Positions 47,325 to 57,070 of a stretch of 64,000 nucleotides of DNA are shown here, piece after piece. The notes below the pieces were generated by a model, which saw only the letters and a program-made list of their open reading frames with translations, ran no database searches and was not told where the DNA came from. Each line of letters starts with the position of its first letter. The stretch's first letter is position 1. The DNA comes from Sistotremastrum niveocremeum HHB9708. Taxonomy: Eukaryota; Basidiomycota; Agaricomycetes; Sistotremastrales; Sistotremastraceae. Location: positions 8,916 through 72,915 of the forward strand of contig KV419421.1 in NCBI GenBank assembly GCA_001630475.1. Direction: 5' to 3'. Made by a program: the position numbers and the translations under genes.

Positions 47325-47625
47325 GGGGGCAATTCGAGGTGAGATCTCCGAGTCCAATCTATTGCTTGGTCTGAAAGATGGACGCTGATGTGCGATTGCT
47401 GTGATCGTAGCGTAGCTTTCTGATGATTCGGAGAGTGAAGGACATCCTCACGCAAATAAAAAAACGCCCCATCCCGTACGTCCTCCCCCCTCGGCTTTCA
47501 CACACCGACTAAGGACATGACGTTGTGACGCTAGATCGAGAAATAATGCAACATTGACGACACGCACGAAATCCGAAAGGCAGACATCGCAAAGATCAAA
47601 GCAGAACTGAAAACCCACCCTTCAC
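47325..47625 (+). pseudogene. Truncated CDC37 5' fragment, left arm
   Basis: Matches the start of the CDC37 gene at 59.5 kb: the end of exon 1 with its donor, intron 1, exon 2 (CTTTCTGATGATTCGG .. GGACATCC) and the first part of exon 3 (ATCGCAAAGATCAAAGC). Because an intron is retained, it is a DNA-level copy, not a retrocopy. The frame is broken, the W-K-Q-R-D-I-H motif is damaged, and homology stops at about 47625. Its mirror copy is at 52731-52988. Confidence 0.75.
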
Positions 47626-47705
47626 TCACACCCCCACCCGTGTCTATAAATCGACCAAATTTCACTCGTCCTCCATCGCACGCCGCAGGTAATCTCAAAT
47701 TCACA

Positions 47706-48361
47706 ATGTCCCTCGCCCTATATTTAACAGCCGTCCTCAAAGGGAAACTATCCACAAACCCCACCTTCTTCCTTGACTTCACAAAATACCTCGAACACGC
47801 TGTCAAATCCCTCCTCTCCTCCAAAAGAAGTTCGTCATACAACCCATCCCCACACCCAACCCTGATGCCGAATTTGACGAACGATTCGCTAAGATATTCA
47901 CGGAGGGGGTTAAAGCTGTGGTCAATGGCGTTCCGTTGGATTATGAGGGTCTTAGTGCTGCGTTGGTGCATTTGAGGGATATATTTGATTTGCCGAGCGT
48001 TGTTTTCACGGGGTCGACGTCTCATGCTTCGTCTGCTGGTGATGGGGCATGTCTATCGGTTGTCTTTTTTGGAAAAGTATGACGCTCATGACCGATCCAT
48101 TTCCAGGAATACCTCGTCGTGAATTCTTCCGCATCCCTATCATCTCCATACCCGAGAACCCGCATCCTGATATTGAAGTGGTCGTTTTCACAACGTGAGC
48201 ATCTCTATTGCATTGATTTGCTGTTCACTATGAATCTGAGAATAATGTGTATCAGGATTGTTGTTGGTATCCTCGAGCCCAAAATCTTTCAGATCAATTT
48301 ACTCGTAAATCACAACATTGTTGGACCAGGGCACAGTTCCGAGAAGGAAGTCAATTCTTGA
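47706..48361 (+). pseudogene. Frameshifted copy of the NTF2-like gene, left arm
   Basis: Nearly the same DNA as the intact gene at 51024-51685, in inverted orientation. The left copy lacks a 9-bp in-frame stretch near codon 30, has lost one A in the AAAAAG run near 47825 (frameshift), carries a changed first donor, and has another 1-nt loss near 48118. The last exon (IVVGILEPK.FQINLLVNHNIVG) remains readable. Decay of one copy of a duplicated pair is the simplest reading. Confidence 0.75.
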
Positions 48362-48639
48362 TTATATTCATGGCATCTGGGATGCGTAACGACGAGCACT
48401 TGTAACTGGTATGAATATATAGTATCCTCTAATTGTCGACATTGCAAATCCGCATGTATCGTTTGCACTTAGCTTGCGGTATCAACAATAATCGGTGACT
48501 TCTCCTTTGACTATACAGCTGCGCAATTTTCTCCTCTGAATGTCGAGTCCTGCCTTGGGCTGTATTGATAAATCTGTGAAAAGATATGAGTGATCAACAA
48601 GACTGGAGATGTGCATGGCTATTCACAACATACCGATGC

Positions 48640-49615
48640 GGGGAGATGCTGGACGTATGGTGTCGGAGTAAAACAAAAAGGACCTCCAAAAGGAATTAGA
48701 CGAGGACAAAATAAGATAGAAGATGGTACTCGCCAAGGAGATGATCGCCATCGTCTGCTGCTCCCCGGAGACGGAGAGGAGGAGACGATGGCAAGCGAGA
48801 GTCCCAAGATGATCATATCAATGACCATCTACCAGCCTTTCGAAACGAGCGTTCAAAAGAACACCACACATCGGCAGCCAGACCGAGCACTCAATGATCT
48901 CTCCACAGCAGTCGGTGCGCAGATGAAGCACAAGGCTTCCGCTGGCACTCTTAAGACCTAGGTCCCTCGGGTTCGGAATACCGAGTAGCTGCTGTGGATT
49001 TTGTTCGCGAAGAACGGCGAGACCTGCGCTGCAAGCAGGGCAGGTGAGTACGGAGGGGGGAAGAGGAAGGGGAACCCAAGGTGGTCGTCGCGACCACGTC
49101 CCAGCATCTTGAAGTTTAAGCACTCGCCTGTGGCCGAACGTCGACAAGTCGACGAACGACGATAGGAGTCTTGAGAGATACCGCCACAGCCAGTCTGCCC
49201 ACTCATCAATCTCTCCACAGAAGGACCTGCGCGAAAGAAGCAAGCTTCATCGAGCATGTTTCACCTCGAGTATTAAATATTCGAGTGTCCCGCTGGGATT
49301 TTGTCGTCGAGACGACGGTGAGACCTGCACTGCAAGCAGCTAAGCAAGCAGGGCAGGTGAGTGCGGAAGAGGGGATGGGGAGCGGAGAACAAAAAGTTGA
49401 GAGATGATATGGAATTTTCGAGAGCTGAGTTTCAAGGAAAAGCATGTGAATTATTGTTGCCAGTAAGAACTAAACAAGAAATTTGAAGGGCCAGGATGAA
49501 TGAGGGCGAGCGCAGAGCAGAGCAGCAGTTGCGAGAGTCGCTGCGAGCGAGAGAGTCAAGGTAACCGCGGGCGTCTAAACGAAGCATCGGCGTTGCTTTC
49601 GGAGCCGATGCCGAA
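48640..49615 (+). repeat. Left arm of the palindrome (core part)
   Basis: By eye about 95 percent identical, as reverse complement, to 49768-50745. It carries modules with CAGGTGAGT motifs and the right-hand hairpin sequence. Landmarks: GAGATGATCGCCATCGTCTG at about 48739, GGGTTCGGAATACCGAGTAG at about 48970, AGCAAGCAGGGCAGGTGAG at about 49344. No genes. The recognisable homology continues leftward through the NTF2-like copy, the CDC37 piece and F-box B. Confidence 0.8.
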
Positions 49616-49830
49616 CGTCCGGCAGCATCCCGATAGGGCTCGATTTTCATGACAGTAAAATCTCTCCAGTTCAAATAGGAATGAAGTGAGTTTCAGTGCG
49701 TAATGATGCATCGTTTTATCCCAAGACGCTATCAATATTCGTGAGGATATGCTACCGATGTCGGAGATTCGGCATCGGCTCCGAAAGCAACGCCGATGCT
49801 TCGTTTAGACGCCCGCGGTTACCTTGACTC
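49555..49830. repeat. Hairpin (foldback) element, copy 2, at the palindrome centre
   Basis: Left arm ends at 49615 with GAGCCGATGCCGAA; right arm starts at 49768 with TTCGGCATCGGCTC; the loop is 152 bases. Both arms and loop are related to copy 1 at 40378-40651 (shared GGGCGTCTAA..GAAGC.TCGGC and AGGATATG.TACC.ATGTCGGAGA). The symmetry axis of the whole inverted duplication, near 49691, falls inside this loop. Confidence 0.75.
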
Positions 49831-50745
49831 TCTCGCTCGCAGCGACTCTCGCAACTGCTGCTCTGCTCTGCGCTCGCCCTCATTCATCCTGGCCCTTCAA
49901 ATTTCTTGTTTAGTTCTTACTGGCAACAATAATTCACATGCTTTTCCTTGAAACTCAGCTCTCGAAAATTCCATATCATCTCTCAACTTTTTGTTCTCCG
50001 CTCCCCATCCCCTCTTCCGCACTCACCTGCCCTGCTTGCTTAGCTGCTTGCATCGCAGGTCTCACTGTCGTCTCGACGAAATGCCAGAAGGACCCTTGGT
50101 TATTTAATCACCAAGACTCAATGTCGGTCAATTGAAGCTTGCTTCTTTTGCTCGCGTCCAGCTGGGAGAGATCAATGAGTGCCCGGACTGGCTGCGGCGG
50201 TATCTCTCAAGACTCCTATCGTCGCTCGTCGATTTCTCGACGTGCGGCCACAGGCGAGTGCTTAAACTTCAAGATGCTGGGATGTGGTCGCGACGGCCAC
50301 CTTGGGTTCCCCCTTCCCCTTCCCCCCACCGCACTCACCTGCTAGGCGGGTCTCGCCGTTCTCCGTGAACAAAATCCACAACAGCTACTCGGTATTCCGA
50401 ACCCGAGGGACTCAGATCCTAAGAGTGCCAGCGGAAGCCTTGTGCTTCATCTGCGCACCGACTGCTGTGGAGAGATTGATGAGTGCTCGGTCTGGCTGCC
50501 GATGTGTGGTGTTCTTCTGAACACCCATTTCGAAAGGCTGGGAGCTGGTCATTGATATGATCATCTTGGGAATCTCGCTTGCCATTGTCTCCTCCTCTCC
50601 GTTTCCGGGGAGCAGCAGACGATGGCGATCATCTCCTTGGCGAGTACCCTCTTCTATTTTATTTCGTCCTCGTCTAATTCATTTTTCGAGGTTTTTTTTT
50701 GTTTTACTTTGGCACCATACGTCCAGTATCTCCCATCATAGGTAT
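49768..50745 (-). repeat. Right arm of the palindrome (core part)
   Basis: Mirror of 48640-49615. In plus orientation it holds the leader, a module from about 50020, a second module from about 50330 with a GAGTGCTCGGTCTGGCTGC core, and the GTCTCCTCCTCTCCGTTTCCGG piece near 50590. One indel relative to the left arm is visible around 50340 (a shorter CTGCTAGGCGGG version of the module leader). Confidence 0.8.
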
Positions 50746-51023
50746 GTCGTCGATAGCCATGCACATCCGCAGTCTTGTTCATCACTCATACCTTGTCACA
50801 GATTTACAAGACAGCCCCAGGTACAACTCGACATTCAGAGGAAAAAAATGCGGAGCTGTACAGTCAAAGGAGAAGTAACTGAGTATTGTTGATACCGCAA
50901 GCTAGGTACAAACGATACACAGAGCCAGGCGGATTTGCCATGTCGGAAATTCGAGAATACTATATATTCATACCAGTGGTCACAAGAGTTCGTCGTTACG
51001 CATGCCATATGCCATGAATATGA

Positions 51024-51685
51024 CTAAAAATTGACATCCTTCTCGGTGCTGTGCCCTGGTCCGACGATGTCGTGATTGACAAGTAAATTGATCTGGAAGA
51101 CTTTGGGCTCGAGGATGCCCACAACGATCCTGATATATACCATTGTCAAGATTCATAGCAGTCGAGAGCGACAAAGATTCTTACGTTGTGAAAACGGCGA
51201 CTTCGATATCGGGATGGGGGTTCTCGGGAATAGAGATGATAGGGATGCGGAAGAACTCAGCGACCAGGTATTCCTAGAAACAATTCGACATATGCGTCAT
51301 TCAGTGACAGAAGAGCAAAAAATATGCGTACTCCAGCGCCAGCAGGCGAAACATGCGAAGTCGACCCCGTAAAGACAACACTCGGCAAATCAAATATATC
51401 CCTCAAATGCTTCAACGCCCCACTGAGTCCCTCATAATCCAACGGAACGCCATTGACGACAGCTTTAACGCCCTCCGTGAATATTTTAGCGAATCGTTCG
51501 TCGAATTCGGCATCGGTGTTGGGAGTCGGGATGGGTTGTATGACGAATTTCTTTTTGGAGGAGAGGAGGGATTTGAGGGCGTGTTCGAGCCATGGTTCGA
51601 GGTATTTCGTGAAGTCGAGGAAGAAGGTGGGGTTGGCGGATGGCTTTGCTTTGAGAGCGGCTGTTGAGGATAGGGCGAGGGACAT
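51024..51685 (-). CDS. NTF2-like (SnoaL-type) small protein
   Basis: Three exons (51685-51332, 51273-51185, 51129-51024) give 182 residues in a clean frame. Seen: a helical N-terminus (FFLDFTKYLEPWLEHALKSL), then FDERFAKIF..GVKAVVNGVPLDYEGL, a HLRDIFDLPSVVF strand region, and beta strands ending VFQINLLVNHDIVGPG. This order resembles fungal NTF2-fold proteins with an unknown ligand or enzymatic role; assignment by pattern only. It is the intact partner of the frameshifted copy at 47706-48361. An upstream in-frame ATG at 51733 is possible, but the paralogue supports 51685. Confidence 0.62.
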
Positions 51686-51739
51686 TGTGGGTTTGTGAGT
51701 ATCAGTGGTGGGGGACAGGGCGACTTTGATCAACTTATA

Positions 51740-52725
51740 AACCCATGTGTGAATCAGGAGAGTGGCGCGCGCCCGGAAGCAATCCTACGAATCGAAGTTT
51801 GATTGAGAAGCCAAGATGCCGGGAGTTCTCGGGAAAGTTGTGGGACGCCGAAAAGTTTGAATGTCTACCTGGACAGGTTCTTGAAATGCCGTGGCTCGTT
51901 TTCACGCACTCGGCGCTACGGAATGTTCCATTGCTCACGAAAGAAATCCAGAGTCAAAGCTTGAGAGTAGCAGCCAGGACGAGGAGAGCAATTCGAGCCA
52001 AAGCGGGACCAAAATTCACATCATGCAGGTGCGAAGGGAACGCTGGACACAGGACCACTGCTAGCCGATGTCACTAGGAAGAATTCCGCGTCCGAAAACG
52101 CATTTCCATCAGTTTCAGTTTCGTGAGCTCATAGCACGTCATGTGCACGTTCGCAAGGGGAGGCGCTACTTCATCATCGATTCCGGATGTTGTTCCTTCT
52201 GCGAGTTGCGCATGTGTAGTCCGGCAAGATTGAACTGTAAAGAGACAAAAGGGTATCCGCATCAGTAGATGACAAGAAGGGCGCTCCACACTGACAGGAT
52301 CAATACGCATGCAAGACACGGCATTCAACAATAGTAGTCGTCAGCCAATCCTGAGCACGAGCTAGGCTCGGAAATACCACAGAGTCAATCGCAAATATGC
52401 AACTCCCGGTTCCAAGAATAGATTCCAGAGTAACTCGGAGCCTCTGGTTTCGCTTGGCTCTCATCAGAGTGGAGTTTCAAGAATCGAGGGATGCCAAGTA
52501 AGACGCAAGATGTCAGACGGGCAGAAACGTCGGCAGCGCTTGCATTCGTACTTGGGCGCTTGTCGAGGGTGCAGCGGGGCCGACTCTTGCCAAGAATGAG
52601 ATGTTACCAGGCTCATGATTAGATTGACGATCACGGGAATATAGGTTCAGCATTTCAGATGCTCAATGACCCTAATCATGGAACTATTAGCACAATTTCT
52701 CCAATTTCGCCGAAAGAGAAGACGT
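51740..52725. other. Segment without a mirror in the left arm
   Basis: About 0.8-0.9 kb that separates the NTF2-like gene from the CDC37 piece on the right but is missing on the left, where the two features are only 80 bases apart. It is either an insertion on the right or a deletion on the left. No gene, TIR or target duplication was recognised. Confidence 0.5.
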
Positions 52726-52730
52726 GCTAC

Positions 52731-52988
52731 ATGTCCTTCTATATCTGTAGGTTTATCGGAAGATGGGGCATTTGGAGTTGGTGCACTGTTGAGGAGGAGA
52801 ATGAGCGGCCTTGGGTGGAGATTTCGTGCGTGAAGGAAGTGAGGCGCGGGCGGAGGACGTGGGCCTTGATTTTTGCGATGTCAGGATGTCCTTCCAAATC
52901 CGAACTCTCAGTAGACTGAGAATTGCAGCACATCAGCCTCGATCTTTCAGAACAAATGAGATCGAAGATCTCACCTCGAGTCAATCCT
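52731..52988 (-). pseudogene. Truncated CDC37 5' fragment, right arm
   Basis: Read on the minus strand: end of exon 1 and its donor, intron 1, part of exon 2 (SSDLEGHPD) fused directly to exon 3 (IAKIKAHVLRPRLTSFTHE.. to about the DVEGQ position of CDC37). Exon 2 and 3 are joined by an internal deletion that removes intron 2 and the WKQRDIHEKR segment. It shares intron changes with the left fragment that the functional gene lacks, so the two fragments derive from one another. Confidence 0.75.
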
Positions 52989-53029
52989 ATCTCAGAGATA
53001 ACAGGTAGCGTCGACTGCGCTGCGCATCC

Positions 53030-53720
53030 TCCGTCTTTACTCTAGATGCCGCAAAAATTTCGTATGACCGTATTCATGAAGGATAGACTCGGATCAAGGA
53101 TATGAATGCAGAGCCTGAATAATGCGAGGTCAAAATCAGCATGAAATAGGAATATGGCGAGTCTACTGACAGCGCACCGACAGCATGTAAGAGAACGCTC
53201 TCCGCCTGATTGCTAGTCAAAGCTGCGTACATCTTGGAGCTCTGATTAGACTACGTGAGGACGTGTTCTTGGGTGTTCGGCTGGCAGTAGTCATTGGATG
53301 CCAAACAACGATGGAAGTAAGGATGGTAAGGTGGTGGGAGAAGGGAGGAGGGCCCATACTGAGAAATTTGTCGCTGGTGATGTTGGCGTCGCACCATCGG
53401 ACACGATAAGAGTGACCGTCAGACCATTAGCACTTCTCGGCCTCTTAACATCCAGTCTGCTATCTGGTATCGGAGACGCTGCAACGTTGAATATTGAACA
53501 TTTATTGAGAAGGAGAACGCGGCATGCGATTCCGAGAGCGTAGCGGAGTGACAAGAAAAAAACATTGCGATACAGAGCAATTATCGGCGAGTCGGACGAG
53601 ACATACATGAATGGGACAATGCAAGGTACAGTAATACACTAATGATAATGATGGCAAAGGCGAGCGTAAGATGATTGAAGACTGAGAAGTGCTGGTAATC
53701 AGAGTACTAGGAAGGGAACC
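53030..53720. repeat. Conserved 3' flank of F-box gene C
   Basis: Same orientation as the flank of A and inverse to B. Shares CAGCGCACCGACAGC, the SANGLTVTLIVSDGATPT frame and the ATGAATGGGA..CACTAATGAT block near the stop. Confidence 0.6.
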
Positions 53721-53750
53721 CGCATGCAATCGAACGACTCAGAGAGAGCG

Positions 53751-55324
53751 CTAGTGAAACTCGAGAAACTGTCGGCCAACCGGAGCGAACGAAGTGCGGG
53801 GAAAAACGTCTATTTCACATCCTGTAAGAACTTCGAGGTGGAGAAGGTTGTGGAAGAGGTCCGTAGCGCGGGGCGATTCCGGGTCGATGAGCGTCGAAAT
53901 TTCGAGGCGAGGGTGCGATGATAGAAGATGCGGTTCGGCGCAAAAAAGATGAATGGCGTCGTCGACATCAGCACGGAGAGTGAGGCTTGTGATGAGGGGA
54001 TAGGCTTTCATGATTCTGCGTAGAAGGACTGTGGCATTCATCCCACTCAAGGCGGTCATATCATGACGATTGGTCTCTCCCCGGACGAGACTCATGTCGT
54101 AGAGAATTGAGAGTTCGCGGACTGCAACATCTGGGATTGTCGACAAGGAGGTGCAGAGGTCTGAGACGGCATTGAGGAAAATAGGATTTCCAAACCCGAA
54201 GTCCGTCGCTTTCCAAACCCATCGGCTTTCGTAGGAAATGCTGGGATTACCGTTCGTTGTGATCTGCATGTGCCGATAATCGATTGCGATGGATATTGAG
54301 GTAGGGAGATGGTGGGGGTTGTGAAGAGAAAGAAGTGCATGTGAAAACGACGGGATTAGTTTCCATGGTAAGATGAATTCTCCATCCACGTTCGCGCGAT
54401 TCACCGTCTCCTGAATGTGAAGTTCTGTCAAAGCAGGGAGTTGGATGGCTGAGAGGAGCGTGAGCACCCATTCAGACTCCATCCTCTGAACCTCAAATCG
54501 ACGACACGAGGTGAATATCACGGGAGTCACAGGACGTTCTAGTGACCGGAACGGATCATCCGAGTCGCGGGAGGTTATCCGCCGGACTAAGGTGATGTCT
54601 TCCAGTCTCTCCATAGATTCGAGAGTCGATAACATCTCCTGGCATTTATCGTGATCGATGTAAACGCTGACCGTGGTGAGAGATTTAAAAGCTTCCAGAT
54701 TCCAATCTTCGTTCGTGAGGAGATGTGCGGTACTGAGTTTCGCGGCATTCTGAGAGAAAAGGTTGGGGCATTGCATGTCTTTGGAGAATCGGATATCGAC
54801 GGTTTCGAGATTTGGAGCAGGAGTCTGGAGCACGACAGAAAGTATCTTCTCGTAATGTATGTCGCCTAATTTGATTGGAATCAGGGTGAGGTATTGGAAG
54901 GCTGACATATTCGACTCGATAAAGCTGGCTCGTTCTGCCATGAGTTCCGCAGTGGTGCCCTTTCCGCAGATCTGTCCGCAGCATGGATAAATTTGGTCGA
55001 AGGAGAGGTCGATATTATTTTTGAGGGCGCGTTCGAAGAACAGCTTGACGATACGCATTGGGGCGTGGAGATAGATTATCCGCCAAAACGCAGGACGAGA
55101 AAGCACAATGTTGCGTATCCTCTTGTTACTGAACATTCGAATACAATCAGCTCGAAAACAAAGGCATGAATTTGGAGAGAGACGCACACTTGTGTCAATT
55201 CCATGACGGCCCGCATCCGATCAAAATCGTAAGTAGGCGGTTTCAATTTTGGATCCCGAGGGTCAGCCACGTAGAGATCGAGGATTTCCTCCACAATTTC
55301 AACAGCCAGCTGGTCAAGAGACAT
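53751..55324 (-). CDS. F-box/LRR-like protein, paralogue C
   Basis: Two exons (55324-55188, 55128-53751) give 504 residues, intact. Same architecture and intron as B: LAVEIVEEILDLYVADPRDPK, NKRIRNIVLSRPAFWRIIYL, TPAPNLETVDIRFS, then LLHLEVLTGCEIDVFPR at the end. Compared with B it carries small in-frame insertions (for example DPFRSLERPVTP near the middle). Many substitutions are scattered, so B and C diverged well before the present core of the palindrome became nearly identical, or the core has been homogenised. Probable SCF substrate adaptor. Confidence 0.85.
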
Positions 55325-55470
55325 GTCGACGACTCATATAGTCCTCGTTCGAAGCCTGCGGATGGGAAACTGACGAGGCTCGCGGTGTCGCGATTGTGGT
55401 CGAAGGAAAGACGCGTCGGAGCCGCGCTCTCGGACATCGGAGCTGTCGTCGCTTCTCTACTGTGTGGGTG
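55325..55470 (-). promoter_or_regulatory. Conserved 5' block of F-box C
   Basis: On the minus strand: GCTCCGACGCGTCTTTCC followed by GTCAGTTTCCCATCCGCA about 30 bases before the ATG, as in B and D. Confidence 0.6.
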
Positions 55471-55519
55471 GAACGTATCGAAAAGACAGATTACAGATCA
55501 GTTATACCGATAGGCTAGG

Positions 55520-56115
55520 ATCACGCAGGAGTATTGGTACTTGAACCCCATAACAGAAAAATAATTTTCGTCAATTTACGCAGAGAGCGCGTTGTAGAAA
55601 TCTTCATAGAGCGAAGGACAGAGAAAACCCGAAAGATTGCATTTGATGGTGTTGACGGCCACGAGAAAGGGGGGGAATGAAACAAGCGAAGAATATATGG
55701 GAAATTGTGATCGAGAACACATGATGAACGCAAGGTGACAGTGTGAAGAACCTCCACGTCAAATCCTAAAAGAAATTCTGGCGCTCGCCATCGAGCTCGA
55801 AGGACAAGAGATATTCGAAGCATCGGGGTACAGCGATGACGATTCTTCAACCACGAAAAGGCCTTGAATTGTGCTTGTGTGCGGTTCTGAGATCAAGTCT
55901 TCATATAAGCGGATTAAGGCAGGTAGACACGAATAAGAGAATCGGGGTGGGTCGGATCCCTTGGTTGAGGATTCATATGATAATTTGAGAAGGAATTGAA
56001 TATCCTCAGAAAAGGCAAGGCGATCGGGAGGGGACGAAAGCCTGGACCTGGACCTGGACCGTATCGAGATGAGCGCGGAACGATAGATTGATAATTGCTT
56101 TGAATCACTCAATGG
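55520..56115 (-). repeat. Upstream block shared between F-box C and D
   Basis: Translated on the minus strand it reads ..LYEDLISEPHTSTI.., SSSMASARIS and RVFSVLRSMKISTTRSLRK. Related words (SYEHLISEPHASVY, SSMASARIS, GVLSVLRFSEISTVHSLRK) occur in the same order upstream of D at 62.76-63.21 kb on the plus strand. The conserved amino-acid words hint at an old coding exon, but no complete gene could be built on either copy. Confidence 0.6.
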
Positions 56116-57070
56116 CTTTTTTCAAGGGGTGTTATTGCTGATGAGCGATGTCTCAAAAAAGGAGATAATCTCAGACGACTTTGCCAAATTGAGAGGACGG
56201 ATTCCGACGAGTACATGAGAGGGAACCGAAAGAGGATTCCATTGTAGGTGGCAGAACGAGAATATAGATGGGTCGGATACGATTGATTGATGCGGACTGG
56301 GATCGTTGTGATATGATTCAAGCCCTGATACTCATGAGAAAAGCCAAAGGATGGCGACGACTTTGATGGCAAGATTGGCACTCAGGAGGGAACGAAACCT
56401 TTCACCTTGACTTGAATAGAGAGACGAGCCATCTGCTGGATGATCGGAGGACTATTTTTGGCAAAAAATGCGCTGGAATGGAACGACAAACTGGAGCAAG
56501 TCCATCAACCCACTCAGGGCGCACCTCACTTCATCGCACCCACTCTCAAAATTGCTGTAACCGCCTGTGAGTATAGCTGTGCGCGAACGAATAAAGTGAA
56601 TAAGTGTGCAATGTTGAGCAGTGCAGCAGTGCAGCAGTGCAAGCGCCGAGTCATTCACAGCCTAATTAGTCGGAGCGGAGCATGAAAGGCTTGGCTTCTT
56701 CTTCTCAGGGTTACGTCGTCAACCAACCTTCTTCTTCTTCTTCTATAATTCAACTCTCCATTTCACCCTCTCCAATAATTCCAAACCTTTCACAAGACGG
56801 GCGGTCGACAGGAAAGAATGATGAGAGGAATAAATATTGTGTGTCCGAAAAAGCGGAGATTATGTGAGCTGTCCCTGGGCCTGGAGACAACCGGAATCAG
56901 GAACGCAAACAAGCACTGTCACGGTGACAATGCATCGCCTTGAAGAAATAGCGACAGACATGAGGCTAGAGCGCGCAAATCCGCATAAATATCGCCCTTC
57001 CCTCATCCCTCTCCATCTCACTTCCCCCTCCCCTTTCCCTTTCCGTCTTCAATAGGTTGAAGCTTCAATC
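56116..57070. other. Intergenic region upstream of the aspartic protease
   Basis: It holds short GCAGT and CTT runs (56622-56640, 56728-56742) and a pyrimidine-rich leader (56995-57045) just before the protease ATG, a common fungal promoter feature. Confidence 0.4.

Noticed and set aside
48818-50520. Several similar 70-140 codon frames on both strands in the palindrome
   Set aside because: They recur because the DNA is repeated; there is no codon-position bias visible by eye and both strands are equally open.
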